Assembly (NCBI GenBank): GCA_050743125.1
Contig: JBOGEB010000031.1
Coordinates: 1 to 29,622 of the forward strand
Direction: 5' to 3'
Length of the DNA: 29,622 bases
Origin: JBOGEB01 sp050743125
GTDB taxonomy: Bacteria > Actinomycetota > Nitriliruptoria > Euzebyales > Egibacteraceae
Below are positions 1 through 7,801 of this stretch, piece by piece. The notes below the pieces were generated by a model that made no database searches, was not told where the DNA came from, and worked only from the letters and a program-made list of their open reading frames with translations. The stretch's first letter is position 1. Every line of letters starts with the position of its first letter. The position numbers were made by a program, and so were the translations under genes.

Positions 1-342
1 GGCGACGAGCCCGCCGTGGACGAGGTCGCCGTCCGGCGGGCGGCCCGGGTGCACCTGGTCCCAGAGCATCCGGTCGTCCGGGTGGAGCCAGACCGGCGCG
101 TCCACGCGCTCGGCCAGGTCGACGGCCGCGTTGATGTGGTCGTTGTGCCCGTGGGTGCAGACGATCGTGAGCACCCGCCGCCCGGCGATTCCCTCGACGA
201 TCGCGTCGTCGTCGTGGGCGGGGTCGATCACGAGCACCTCATGCTCGTCGCCGACCAGCCACACGTTGTTCTCGACGTCGAACGACTGCCCGTCGAGGGT
301 GAACACCCCTTGCGTGCGGACCCGGTCGATCCGGGCAGCCAC
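1..342 (-). CDS. MBL-fold metallo-hydrolase, partial (runs off the left edge)
   Basis: This is the N-terminal 114 codons of a metallo-beta-lactamase-fold hydrolase; the rest lies beyond the window. The zinc-binding motif H-x-H-x-D-H is visible as THGHNDH at about residues 65-71, after a beta-sandwich start containing NNVWLVGD and VLVIDPAHD. The GTG start at 342-340 shares one base with the TAG stop of mscR (344-342), so the two genes are probably translationally coupled. A glyoxalase-II-like gene next to the mycothiol-dependent formaldehyde dehydrogenase is a known actinobacterial arrangement (Rv2259-Rv2260 in Mycobacterium tuberculosis). By that analogy it may hydrolyse the S-formylmycothiol thioester or a related thioester. 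The family call is firm, the substrate is inference. Confidence 0.85.
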   Translation of the reverse strand, partial: MAARIDRVRTQGVFTLDGQSFDVENNVWLVGDEHEVLVIDPAHDDDAIVEGIAGRRVLTIVCTHGHNDHINAAVDLAERVDAPVWLHPDDRMLWDQVHPGRPPDGDLVHGGLVA

Positions 343-1424
343 TACAGCACCACGACCGAGCGGAGGACCTCGCCGCGCTCCATCTTTGCGAAGGCCTCCT
401 CGACGTCGCCGAGGCCGATCGTCTCGGACACGAACCGGTCGAGGTCGAACCGGCCGGCGAGGTACGCATCGACGAGCATCGGGAAGTCCCGCGTCGGCAG
501 GCAGTCGCCGTACCACGACGACTTCAGCGCCCCGCCACGGCCGAACAGCTCGATCAGCGGCAGCTCGATCGTCATCGACGGGTCGGGGACGCCGACCTGG
601 ACCAGCCTGCCGGCGTGGTCACGGGCGTAGAACGCCTGGCGGTAGGTTTCCGGCAGCCCGACGGCCTCGATCGCCACATCGACGCCGTGCCCGTCGGTCA
701 GCTCGCGGATCGTGGTGACCGGGTCGGTCTGGCGCGAGTCGATCGTGTCGGTCGCGCCGAAGCCCCTCGCCCACTCGAGCTTCCTCGGGTCGACGTCGAC
801 CGCGATGACCCTTCTGGCACCGGCCATCGCCGCGCCGGCGATCGCCGCGTTGCCGACGCCGCCGCAGCCGAACACCGCCACGGTCTCTCCGCGGCGCACC
901 TCGCCGGTGTTCACCGCCGCGCCCCAGCCGGCCATCACGCCGCAGCCGAGCAGCCCGGCGGCCTCCGGCCTCGCCTGCGGGTTCACCTTCACGGCCTGCC
1001 CGGCGGCGACGAGCGTGAGCTGGGTGAACGCCCCGATCCCCAACGCGGGCGACAGTCGGGTGCCGTCGGTCAGCGTCATCGGCTGCGCCGCGTTGCGGCT
1101 GGCGAAGCAGTACCAGGGACGCCCGCGGACGCAGGACCGGCACCGCCCGCACGGCGCGCGCCAGGCGAGGATCACGAAGTCACCCGGGGCCAAGCCACCC
1201 ACGCCCCCGCCGACCTGCTCGACGACACCCGCTGCCTCGTGCCCGAGCAGGAACGGGAACTCGTCGTTGATCGCGCCCTCACGGTAGTGCAGGTCGGTGC
1301 GGCAGACACCACAGGCCTGAACGCGGACGAGCGCCTCGCCCGGACCGGGATCCGGGACGTCGATCGCCTCGAGGGTGACCGGCTTCCCCTTGGCGCGTGC
1401 GATGACGGCTTGCGACTGCGGCAT
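342..1424 (-). CDS. mscR: S-(hydroxymethyl)mycothiol dehydrogenase (zinc alcohol dehydrogenase family)
   Basis: A 360-residue class III-type zinc alcohol dehydrogenase. It oxidises S-hydroxymethylmycothiol, the formaldehyde-mycothiol adduct, with NAD+ in the cytoplasm. Visible features are the catalytic zinc ligands C41 (in CGVCRTDLH) and H62-E63 (GHE), four structural-zinc cysteines C92, C95, C98 and C106, and a Rossmann motif GCGGVGNAAIAGAA near residue 190. The length equals that of mycobacterial MscR/AdhE2. The ATG start is supported by an AGGAG Shine-Dalgarno about 5 bases upstream. The overlapping downstream MBL-fold gene strengthens the mycothiol assignment over a generic alcohol dehydrogenase. 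A 6-bp inverted repeat at 1448-1465 just upstream could be its operator. Confidence 0.85.
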   Translation of the reverse strand: MPQSQAVIARAKGKPVTLEAIDVPDPGPGEALVRVQACGVCRTDLHYREGAINDEFPFLLGHEAAGVVEQVGGGVGGLAPGDFVILAWRAPCGRCRSCVRGRPWYCFASRNAAQPMTLTDGTRLSPALGIGAFTQLTLVAAGQAVKVNPQARPEAAGLLGCGVMAGWGAAVNTGEVRRGETVAVFGCGGVGNAAIAGAAMAGARRVIAVDVDPRKLEWARGFGATDTIDSRQTDPVTTIRELTDGHGVDVAIEAVGLPETYRQAFYARDHAGRLVQVGVPDPSMTIELPLIELFGRGGALKSSWYGDCLPTRDFPMLVDAYLAGRFDLDRFVSETIGLGDVEEAFAKMERGEVLRSVVVL

Positions 1425-1447
1425 GCGCGGCTCCTGGGTTGTGGGTC

Positions 1448-1465
1448 GCCACTCATGCTAGTGGC
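1448..1465. promoter_or_regulatory. Inverted repeat upstream of mscR, possible operator
   Basis: GCCACT-N6-AGTGGC is a perfect inverted repeat with 6-base arms, centred about 32 bases before the mscR ATG. It lies in the 163-base gap between the vapC remnant and mscR. Its position fits an operator overlapping a promoter or 5' leader. No regulator can be named from sequence. Confidence 0.35.
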
Positions 1466-1587
1466 CATACACGCCCCGCTCATGCCGCGATGGCGCACGC
1501 GGAACCACGCGAGCGGGTCGAGGTCGACGGCCGAATGCTTGCGACCCCTGCTCGGTCAGATTCCGGAGCCGACGGGCACGGCTGGAG

Positions 1588-2042
1588 CTACGGCGCCTCG
1601 TGACGTTCCTCGTCTGGGTGCGGGACGGGGACGACCTCCAAGCCGTCGATGTCGCCGAAGTCTCCGGGGTTGCAGGTGGAGACGGCGAGGTCGTTGGCCA
1701 ACGCGATAGCTGCGATCATGGCGTCGTAGGCGCGAGCCTGTGCCTTGCGTCCCGCGCGCTGCAGCGACGCCGCGACACGGCCGAACGCTCTGGCCGACGC
1801 CACGTCGAACGGCAGCGGGTCGAAGTCCGCCTCGGCCTGCTGCACGTGAGCCTGCCGAGCGGCCCGCTCTTCCGCCGACGCAGCCACCAACGGCCCGACT
1901 GACAGCTCGGCAAGCGTGATCGTCGAGATCAGCGGCCTCTCAGGGGAGCACTGACGCGCGTCGGCCAGGCGTGCGAGCAGGGTGACGGCGGCGGTGTCCA
2001 GCAGCCCGTGTGCGTGGCCCGTGCGTGGCCCCGGCCGGTCAC
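1588..2042 (-). pseudogene. vapC: VapC-type PIN-domain toxin gene, frameshifted by an 11-bp tandem duplication
   Basis: From the GLLDTAAV segment to the stop the frame is open and encodes a full PIN-domain toxin: the first acidic residue in LLDT, LAELSVG with the second acidic residue, and YDAMIAAIA with the third. No ATG, GTG or TTG lies in that frame upstream. A GTG at 2042-2040 overlaps the antitoxin TGA in the usual GTGA manner, but it is out of frame. The cause is visible: the 11-mer GTGCGTGGCCC (plus strand) occurs twice back to back at 2010-2020 and 2021-2031. Removing one copy restores a 147-residue protein starting VTGRGHAHGLLDT. As written the RNase toxin should not be made, except by a rare start such as TTG at 1890, which would lack the first catalytic Asp. 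Confidence 0.75.
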
Positions 2043-2275
2043 AGCAAAGGATCGATGGCGGCGTCGAGGTCCGTGCGCAGGGCTGCCGGGTCGACGGGGG
2101 GCAGCCGTCTCCGGTTCGCCAGCAGCACCGACGCCTTGAGCGGCGGGCGAGGCACAGGACGCAGCTCGGCGACCGGCACGCCGGATCGAGTGACGGTCAA
2201 GGTCTCGCCTCGGGTCACTCGCTCGACAACGTCGCCGCCGTGATTGCGCAGCTCGCGGATCGTCACGTCGCTCAT
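2039..2275 (-). CDS. vapB: Phd/YefM-type antitoxin
   Basis: A 78-residue antitoxin of the prevent-host-death family. The N-terminus SDVTIRELRNHGGDVVERV followed by GETLTVTRSGVPVAEL is the typical DNA-binding and dimerisation fold, and the C-terminal tail would wrap the toxin. It heads a two-gene unit with the PIN toxin: its TGA at 2041-2039 overlaps the toxin GTG. A 16-base near-palindrome at 2285-2300, nine bases upstream of the ATG, is a good autoregulatory operator candidate. The antitoxin is intact although its toxin is frameshifted, the order of loss that cells tolerate. Confidence 0.85.
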   Translation of the reverse strand: MSDVTIRELRNHGGDVVERVTRGETLTVTRSGVPVAELRPVPRPPLKASVLLANRRRLPPVDPAALRTDLDAAIDPLL

Positions 2276-2284
2276 GACCGTACT

Positions 2285-2300
2285 GTGTCACAGGTGATAC
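2285..2300. promoter_or_regulatory. Near-palindromic operator candidate of the first antitoxin gene
   Basis: GTGTCACAGGTGATAC has 7-base arms around a 2-base centre with one mismatched pair. It sits 9 bases upstream of the antitoxin ATG. The same architecture (7-2-7, one mismatch pair, ends GTG...AC) occurs directly upstream of the second antitoxin gene at 24881-24896. Confidence 0.5.
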
Positions 2301-2324
2301 GCGGATGAGGCGATCGGCGTCAGC

Positions 2325-2362
2325 GGCCAGGCTTCGTCACGCATCCGTTACGAATCCTGGCC
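2325..2362. repeat. 38-bp imperfect palindrome, copy 1 (upstream of capA)
   Basis: Two 17-base arms (2325-2341 and 2346-2362) flank a CATC spacer and pair with two mismatches. The right arm read on the minus strand is GGCCAGGATTCGTAACG, identical to the left arm of copy 2 at 7756-7793. The element lies between divergent genes only about 20 bases before the capA start, so it cannot be a plain terminator for either gene. It could be an operator, a repeated extragenic palindrome or a recombination site. Confidence 0.8.
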
Positions 2363-2380
2363 ACAACGTGCGTCACTCCC

Positions 2381-2386
2381 TATCGT
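2381..2386 (+). promoter_or_regulatory. Putative -10 box of capA (leaderless)
   Basis: TATCGT is followed after 7 bases by the GTG at 2394. This spacing would place transcription start at or next to the start codon. No Shine-Dalgarno is present. No convincing -35 is seen. Confidence 0.35.
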
Positions 2387-3473
2387 GCGGGGCGTGATCG
2401 GGATGCGCGGGCTGGTTGCGCTCGGGCTGGTGGCAGCGCTCCTGTCGGCGTGCGCCGGTAGTGGTCCGCGCGGCGCCAGCCAGCGGCAGGCCTCCAGCGG
2501 GAGGTCCGATGCCAGGGCGGCGGCGTCCCAAGCCGAGGTGACCACCGCGGCCTTGGGTCAGCCGGTTGACGCGCGGGCGCAACCCTCAGCCCCCGCGCGA
2601 GGACGGCTCGTCATCCACGGCGTTGGCGACGTCAACGTCGACCCCGACTACATCCCCGCCCTGCGGGCGAAGGGATATGCGCACGCATGGACCGGCCTCT
2701 CCGGGCTGTTCGCCAGAGACGACCTCACCGTCGTGAACCTGGAGTGCGCGGTGTCTGCGCTGGGCACGAAGGTGGAGAAGCAGTTCAACTTCCGCTGCGA
2801 CCCCGCGGCGCTCCCGGCGATGCGGGCGGCCGGGGTGGAGGTCGCGAACCTCGCGAACAACCACGGCGGCGACTACGGGCCCAAGGCCCTGCTCGACTCG
2901 CGGACGAACCTGCTGCGGGCCGGGATCGCCCCCGTCGGGGCGGGCGAGAACGCTGCCGCGGCGAACGCGCCCGCGCTGTTCAAGCTGAACGGGTGGACGA
3001 TCGCGGTGCTCGGTTTCACAGGGGTCGTGCCGCGCAACGACTGGCTCGCTGGCCCCGCGCATCCGGGCATGGCGAACGGGTACGAGATCGCGAGCATGAC
3101 CAAGGCGATCCGCGCCGCCGAGCAGCAGGCTGACCTCGTGTTCGTGACCATCCACTGGGGTCGGGAGCTCGCCACCGGGCCGCGGCCCGAGGACGTCGCG
3201 CGCGCCCACGCCATGATCGACGCCGGTGCGGACGGGATCTTCGGGCACCACTCCCACCGGCTGCAGCCGCTCGGCTGGTACCAGGGCCGGCCGATCGCAT
3301 GGGGCCTGGGGAACTTCGTCTGGCCGAACCTCTCGGCCGACGCGTCGCGGACGGCCGTCGCCGAGCTCGTCGTCCAGCCCGACGGGTCGGTCAAGGCGTG
3401 CCTGCTGCCCGCGGTCATCGACTCGCCGGGTCATCCCGTCCTCACCCAACCCTACGGGGGACCCTGCGCGTAG
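2385..3473 (+). CDS. CapA-family (PGA_cap) lipoprotein
   Basis: A 362-residue protein of the CapA/YwtB family, a calcineurin-like metallophosphoesterase fold named for poly-gamma-glutamate capsule synthesis. Visible family blocks are HGVGDVNVDP, VNLECAVS, ANLANNHGGDYG, VTIHWGRE, GIFGHHSHRLQP and WGLGNFVW. The N-terminus has a hydrophobic stretch ending in lipobox LLSAC, so it is predicted to be an exported, membrane-anchored lipoprotein. Start codons at 2385, 2394 or 2403 are possible; 2394 fits the -10 box at 2381. No pgsB or pgsC partners are in the window, so a capsule role is not shown. The gene is followed after 40 bases by the EccC-like ATPase gene. Confidence 0.8.
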   Translation: MRGVIGMRGLVALGLVAALLSACAGSGPRGASQRQASSGRSDARAAASQAEVTTAALGQPVDARAQPSAPARGRLVIHGVGDVNVDPDYIPALRAKGYAHAWTGLSGLFARDDLTVVNLECAVSALGTKVEKQFNFRCDPAALPAMRAAGVEVANLANNHGGDYGPKALLDSRTNLLRAGIAPVGAGENAAAANAPALFKLNGWTIAVLGFTGVVPRNDWLAGPAHPGMANGYEIASMTKAIRAAEQQADLVFVTIHWGRELATGPRPEDVARAHAMIDAGADGIFGHHSHRLQPLGWYQGRPIAWGLGNFVWPNLSADASRTAVAELVVQPDGSVKACLLPAVIDSPGHPVLTQPYGGPCA

Positions 3474-3490
3474 CCGCCTCGCAGACCTCG

Positions 3491-3512
3491 GGCGGGGCTG
3501 CTAAAACCCGCC
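3491..3512. promoter_or_regulatory. Hairpin immediately before the eccC-like start
   Basis: GGCGGG (3491-3496) pairs with CCCGCC (3507-3512), and the GTG start follows at 3514. A TAAAAC sequence in the loop region (3502-3507) lies 6 bases before the GTG and could be a weak -10 box. It could also end capA transcription or control initiation of the ATPase gene. The stem is short, so this is tentative. Confidence 0.25.
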
Positions 3513-3513
3513 A

Positions 3514-6500
3514 GTGCAGATCGTCATCGCCAGAGACGGTGGTCAGCAGGAATTCGACCTGCAGATCGAGGACCCAGCCGCATGCGTGGCGGACCTCGTC
3601 GGCGCGGCGGCCCCACAGGTGGCTCGGGCGGGCGTCGTGATCGGTGGCCGGTTCTTCCGCTCCGACGCCAGCCTCGACGAGATCGGGCTCTACGAGGGCG
3701 CGGTCGTGGAGATCACGGGCGTGCCGCCGGTGCCCCCAGCCAAGCCGGATCCCCCGGCCCTCGTGGTCGTCGGTGGCCCAGTGGCGGGCGGGACCTACCC
3801 CTTCGGCCGGGCGGCGGTCGTCGGGCGCAGCCCGGACTGTGACGTCGTCGTCGAGGATCCGACGCTCTCGCAGCGCCACCTCGAGCTGCGTCGGCGGAGC
3901 GACGGGGCCGTCACCGTCACTGATCTCGGCTCGCGCAACGGCACCTGGATCGACGGCGTGCCAGTGCTCCAGACCGCGACCGTGCCGCTTGGCGCCCTGC
4001 TGCGGCTTGGCGCGACGCATGCCCGCATCGTCGCCGACCTGCCCGACGACCGGCCGCTCACCGTCGACCCGCTTCACCGGGCGGCGGGTGGCCTGGTGCC
4101 GTTCAACCGGCCGCCCCGTCCCGCGCTGCCGCCCCCGCCCGCCGCGATCGCCTCCCCACAGGCGCCAAAGGAGCCCTCCCGCAACCTGGCGTTCAGCATC
4201 CTCTCGATCGCGGCGCCGCTCGTCATGGGCGGGGTCATGATCGCCGTCACCCACAAGCCCCAGTACGCGCTCTTCATGCTGCTCTCACCCGTCATGGCGG
4301 TCGGGAGCTGGATCGCGGCCAGGCGCCAGGCCTCGAAGGAGCACAAGACGAGCAGCTGGGCGTTCGCCAGGGCGCTCCAGGATCTTGGGTCCCAACTCGA
4401 GGCCGCGGTGCTCGCCGAGACGGCCCGGCGCGAGGAGCTCCTGCCCGACATGGCGGAGACGCTGCGCCGCGTCGCGTTGCCGAGCACCCAGCTCTGGCAG
4501 CGCCGCCCCGGCCACGATGACTTCCTCCACCTGCGGGCGGGCATCGGCGACGTGCCGTGGTCGCCACCGGTCAGCGGGCCGCGTGGCGAGTGCCCCGCGG
4601 AGGTCGCCGAGGTCGTCGCGCGCCACGCGGTGCTGCGCCGGGCACCCGTGCCCGTCGACTTGTCGGGCGGAGGCGTCGTCGGCATCGTCGGCGAGCGGAC
4701 GATGGCGTTGGCGCTGGCCCGCTCGCTCGTGCTCCAGGCCGCGGTGCAGCACGGCCCTGCGGACCTCGGGATCGCGGTCCTCGCCTCGGAGCGGCATGCC
4801 TCCGACTGGGACTGGACAAAGTGGCTGCCGCATGTGCGGGACCCCGCGGGCTCGACGCGGATGCTCGCTGGCGACCGGGCGGAGAGCGACGAGCTGCTCG
4901 GCGGGCTGATGGAGGGGCCAGCACCAGAAGCCAGGCTCACGTTCGAGCGGGGCGACGATCCAGGAGGCCGCACCCGCCTGCTCGTCCTCGACGACGTGTC
5001 CCTCGTCGAGGGCCGGCGCGCTCCGGCGCGGCTGCTGCTCCGGGGTCAGGCCGGTCCGGTCGCTGGGATCGTGATCGCCCCGACCGCCGACCAGCTCCCG
5101 GCGGTCTGCGCCACGGTGATCGCGACGCGCAGCGACCTCGGCGACGCGGACCTGTACCGGCCGCAGGAGGGCGGGCGCATCGGCGACTTCGTGGTCTGCG
5201 GGGTGGGGGAGGGTCGGGCGCGTGAGGCGGCGCGGACACTCGCGCGTTACGAGGACCCCGAGCTCGAGCTGGTCGGCGCGGGGCTGCCCCGGCTGGTGCG
5301 TCTGCTTCCTCTGCTGGGTATGGACGACATCGACGCGGACGCGGTCTTACACGCCTGGGCTGGGCAGGGGGTCGACCCGGCACCGAACGCGCCGATCGGG
5401 GTGGGCGAGGACGGAGTCGTGCGCGTCGACCTGGTCCGTGACGGCCCTCACGGGTTGATCGGCGGGACCACCGGCTCAGGCAAGAGCGAGCTGTTGCGCT
5501 CGTTGGTCGCCGGGATGGCCGCGTTGACGGACCCGGACCATCTTGTGTTCGTTCTGGTCGATTACAAGGGAGGCAGCGCGTTCGACGAGTGCGCACGGCT
5601 GCCGCACACCGTCGGGATGGTGACGGACCTCGACGAGCATCTGGCCGAGCGCGCGCTGCGGTCGCTGCAGGCGGAGCTGCGCTGCCGTGAGCGGCTGCTG
5701 CGGGAGGCGGGGGCGTCGGACCTTCCCGGTTATCTGCGGGCTGGGTCCCCGCTCGGGCCGTTGCCGCGCCTGATTGTCGTGATCGACGAATTCGCGACCC
5801 TGGCGACCGAGGTGCCTGATTTCATCGGCGCGCTGGTCGGGGTCGCGCAGCGCGGGCGCAGCCTCGGGGTGCATCTGATCCTCGCGACGCAGCGTCCCTC
5901 GGGCGCAGTGAGCGCGAGCATCAAGGCGAACACGAACCTGCGGATCGCCCTGCGCGTCCAGGATCCGGCCGACTCCACCGACATCATCGACCGCACCGAC
6001 GCCGCAACGATCAAAGGGTCGGACCCGGGCCGCGCGTACGTCCGCGTCGGCCCGGCCGAGGTCGTGCTGGCCCAGACCGCGCTGTCGACGGCCGCGCGAC
6101 GCGGTCGTCGGTCGTCGGTCGTGCGGTTGGAGCCGTTCCGCTTCGGGCCGGCCCCCTCGACGCGGCCAAGCGGTGACGACGGCGGCGAGGGGGGTCCGAG
6201 CGACCTGGCCAGGCTCGTGCGCGCTGTCCGGCAGGCGTTCGACCGGAGCGGCCTCCGGGTGCCGCGCGCGCCGTGGCTGCCAATGCTTCCCGAGCGCGTC
6301 CTGCTCGAGGACATCCTCGAGCAGGCCCTCGTCGATCACGATGCCGACGCGGTGCCGTTCGCGTTGGCCGACGACCCTGAGCGCCAGCGGCGGGTCCCGG
6401 TGTGCTGGTCGCCCGGCGAGGGCCATCTCGCGCTGCTCGGGATGGTGGGCTCCGGCACGACGACCGCGATGCTCGCGGTCGCCCGCTCGCTGGCCGAGCG

Positions 6501-7770
6501 CGCGAGTCCTGACCGTTGTCACGTGTACGCGGTCGACTTCGGCGGGGGCGGGCTGTCGCCGCTGGCCGCGCTGCCGCACGTCGGTGAGGTCATCGGCGCG
6601 AGCGAGCGTGAGCGGCAGCTGCGGCTGATCCGCTATCTGCGCGGCGAGCTCGACCGGCGCCGTGAGCTGTCCGCCGCACAGCGGGGCGCGCAGCCGCGGA
6701 TCGTCGTGCTGGTCGACGGCGTCACCGCATTCCTCACCGAGCACGAGGGCGTCGATGGCGCGGACGCCTCGGACGGGTTCCGCCGAGTGTTCTCGGAGGG
6801 GCCAGGCGTGGACATCGTGTTCGTCGTGACCGCCGACCGGCCCGGGGCGTTGCCGCCGCGGTTGAGCTCGCTGGTCGGCCAGAAGGTGCTGTTCAGGCTC
6901 GCCGATCCGGGCGAGTTCTCTGGGATCGGTGTGCGTCCGAGGGAGCTGCCCGCGTTCGTGGCGGGCCGGGCGATCCACGGCGAATCCCGGCTCGTGCTGC
7001 AGGTCGGCGATCCCGGCGGCGACTTCCCGGCGGTGGCCGAGGCGGTGCGCGGGCGGTATCAGGTGCGCCGGCCGCCGGCCCGCGTCGGTACTTTGCCGGT
7101 CACCGTCCCGTTCTCCCACCTGCCTTCCGGCGCGCGGCTCACACTGGGGCTGGTCGAGCTGACCCTCGGGGTCGCCGACGCGGATCTCGGGCCTGCGGTG
7201 TTGGGGTTGCGGTCGACGGATCACGCGTTGGTGGCGGGGCCGCCGTGCAGCGGCAAGAGCTCGGCGTTGGCGCTGGTCGCGTCGCTGCTGCGCGCTGCCG
7301 ACCCGGGGTTGGTTCTGGTCGGGGTGTGCGACGAGCGTTCGCCGTTGTTCTCGGTTCAGGCGCTGGACGCGGCTGGCTCGCTGCCCGACCTCGCGCACGT
7401 GCTCCGCGCCGGTCTGGGCGATGCGCGCCGCTGGTTTGTGCTGGTCGACGACGCGCCGTTGGTCGACGACGAGGGCGGGGTCCTCGCCGGGGCTCTGCGG
7501 CCGGGTCGTCCCGGGCTGCACGTGGTCGCCGCCGGACGGACCGACGAGCTGCGCAGCGGGTACGGGCATTGGACCCGCCACGTGCGTCAGTCCCGCACGG
7601 GGCTGATCCTTCAGCCGGACTTGGGCGCTGACGGTGAGATCCTCGGCGTGCGTCTACCGCGGCGGGTCTCGGTCCCGTTGGTAGCCGGCCGCGGGTTCGT
7701 CGTGAACGCCGGCGTGCCCACCCTCGCCCAGATCGCCCTCCCCCCGACCCAGCTTGGCCAGGATTCGTAA
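3514..7770 (+). CDS. FtsK/SpoIIIE-type (EccC/EssC-like) ATPase with ubiquitin-like and FHA domains
   Basis: A 1418-residue membrane-anchored motor resembling the central ATPase of type VII secretion systems. Order of parts: a ubiquitin-like (YukD-type) domain at about residues 1-75; an FHA domain at 80-150 (GRSPDCDVVV, LSQRHLEL, SRNGTWIDG) that would bind phosphothreonine; two membrane helices at 223-272; then three FtsK-type ATPase domains. Walker A is intact in domain 1 (GGTTGSGKSE, about 650; Walker B LIVVIDEF) and domain 3 (GPPCSGKSS, about 1242; LVDDAP). Domain 2 has GMVGSGTTT at about 976 and lacks the lysine. No WXG100 substrate, EccB, EccD or mycosin gene is in the window, so this looks like a stand-alone motor. 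The GTG start has no clear Shine-Dalgarno. Its stop lies inside the palindrome at 7756-7793. Confidence 0.85.
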   Translation: MQIVIARDGGQQEFDLQIEDPAACVADLVGAAAPQVARAGVVIGGRFFRSDASLDEIGLYEGAVVEITGVPPVPPAKPDPPALVVVGGPVAGGTYPFGRAAVVGRSPDCDVVVEDPTLSQRHLELRRRSDGAVTVTDLGSRNGTWIDGVPVLQTATVPLGALLRLGATHARIVADLPDDRPLTVDPLHRAAGGLVPFNRPPRPALPPPPAAIASPQAPKEPSRNLAFSILSIAAPLVMGGVMIAVTHKPQYALFMLLSPVMAVGSWIAARRQASKEHKTSSWAFARALQDLGSQLEAAVLAETARREELLPDMAETLRRVALPSTQLWQRRPGHDDFLHLRAGIGDVPWSPPVSGPRGECPAEVAEVVARHAVLRRAPVPVDLSGGGVVGIVGERTMALALARSLVLQAAVQHGPADLGIAVLASERHASDWDWTKWLPHVRDPAGSTRMLAGDRAESDELLGGLMEGPAPEARLTFERGDDPGGRTRLLVLDDVSLVEGRRAPARLLLRGQAGPVAGIVIAPTADQLPAVCATVIATRSDLGDADLYRPQEGGRIGDFVVCGVGEGRAREAARTLARYEDPELELVGAGLPRLVRLLPLLGMDDIDADAVLHAWAGQGVDPAPNAPIGVGEDGVVRVDLVRDGPHGLIGGTTGSGKSELLRSLVAGMAALTDPDHLVFVLVDYKGGSAFDECARLPHTVGMVTDLDEHLAERALRSLQAELRCRERLLREAGASDLPGYLRAGSPLGPLPRLIVVIDEFATLATEVPDFIGALVGVAQRGRSLGVHLILATQRPSGAVSASIKANTNLRIALRVQDPADSTDIIDRTDAATIKGSDPGRAYVRVGPAEVVLAQTALSTAARRGRRSSVVRLEPFRFGPAPSTRPSGDDGGEGGPSDLARLVRAVRQAFDRSGLRVPRAPWLPMLPERVLLEDILEQALVDHDADAVPFALADDPERQRRVPVCWSPGEGHLALLGMVGSGTTTAMLAVARSLAERASPDRCHVYAVDFGGGGLSPLAALPHVGEVIGASERERQLRLIRYLRGELDRRRELSAAQRGAQPRIVVLVDGVTAFLTEHEGVDGADASDGFRRVFSEGPGVDIVFVVTADRPGALPPRLSSLVGQKVLFRLADPGEFSGIGVRPRELPAFVAGRAIHGESRLVLQVGDPGGDFPAVAEAVRGRYQVRRPPARVGTLPVTVPFSHLPSGARLTLGLVELTLGVADADLGPAVLGLRSTDHALVAGPPCSGKSSALALVASLLRAADPGLVLVGVCDERSPLFSVQALDAAGSLPDLAHVLRAGLGDARRWFVLVDDAPLVDDEGGVLAGALRPGRPGLHVVAAGRTDELRSGYGHWTRHVRQSRTGLILQPDLGADGEILGVRLPRRVSVPLVAGRGFVVNAGVPTLAQIALPPTQLGQDS

Positions 7771-7793
7771 CGCATACGTGACGAACCCTGGCC
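7756..7793. repeat. 38-bp imperfect palindrome, copy 2 (end of eccC-like gene)
   Basis: Arms 7756-7772 and 7777-7793 flank CATA, with two mismatches between arms. Compared with the reverse complement of copy 1 (2325-2362), 35 of 38 bases agree, and one arm matches 17 of 17. The TAA stop of the ATPase gene lies inside the left arm. At this site it could end transcription, although no U-tract follows. Confidence 0.8.
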
Positions 7794-7801
7794 GCAAGCG
7801 C

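Noticed and set aside
5476..7581. Long minus-strand open frame (701 codons) opposite the eccC-like gene
   Set aside because: It mirrors the third-position GC bias of the plus-strand gene, its Arg/Gly/Pro/His-rich composition is not protein-like, and the plus strand has clear FtsK motifs throughout.
7756..7793. Palindrome read as an ordinary intrinsic terminator
   Set aside because: No U-tract follows, and the inverted near-identical copy lies in a divergent promoter gap where a terminator makes no sense. A local terminator effect remains possible.
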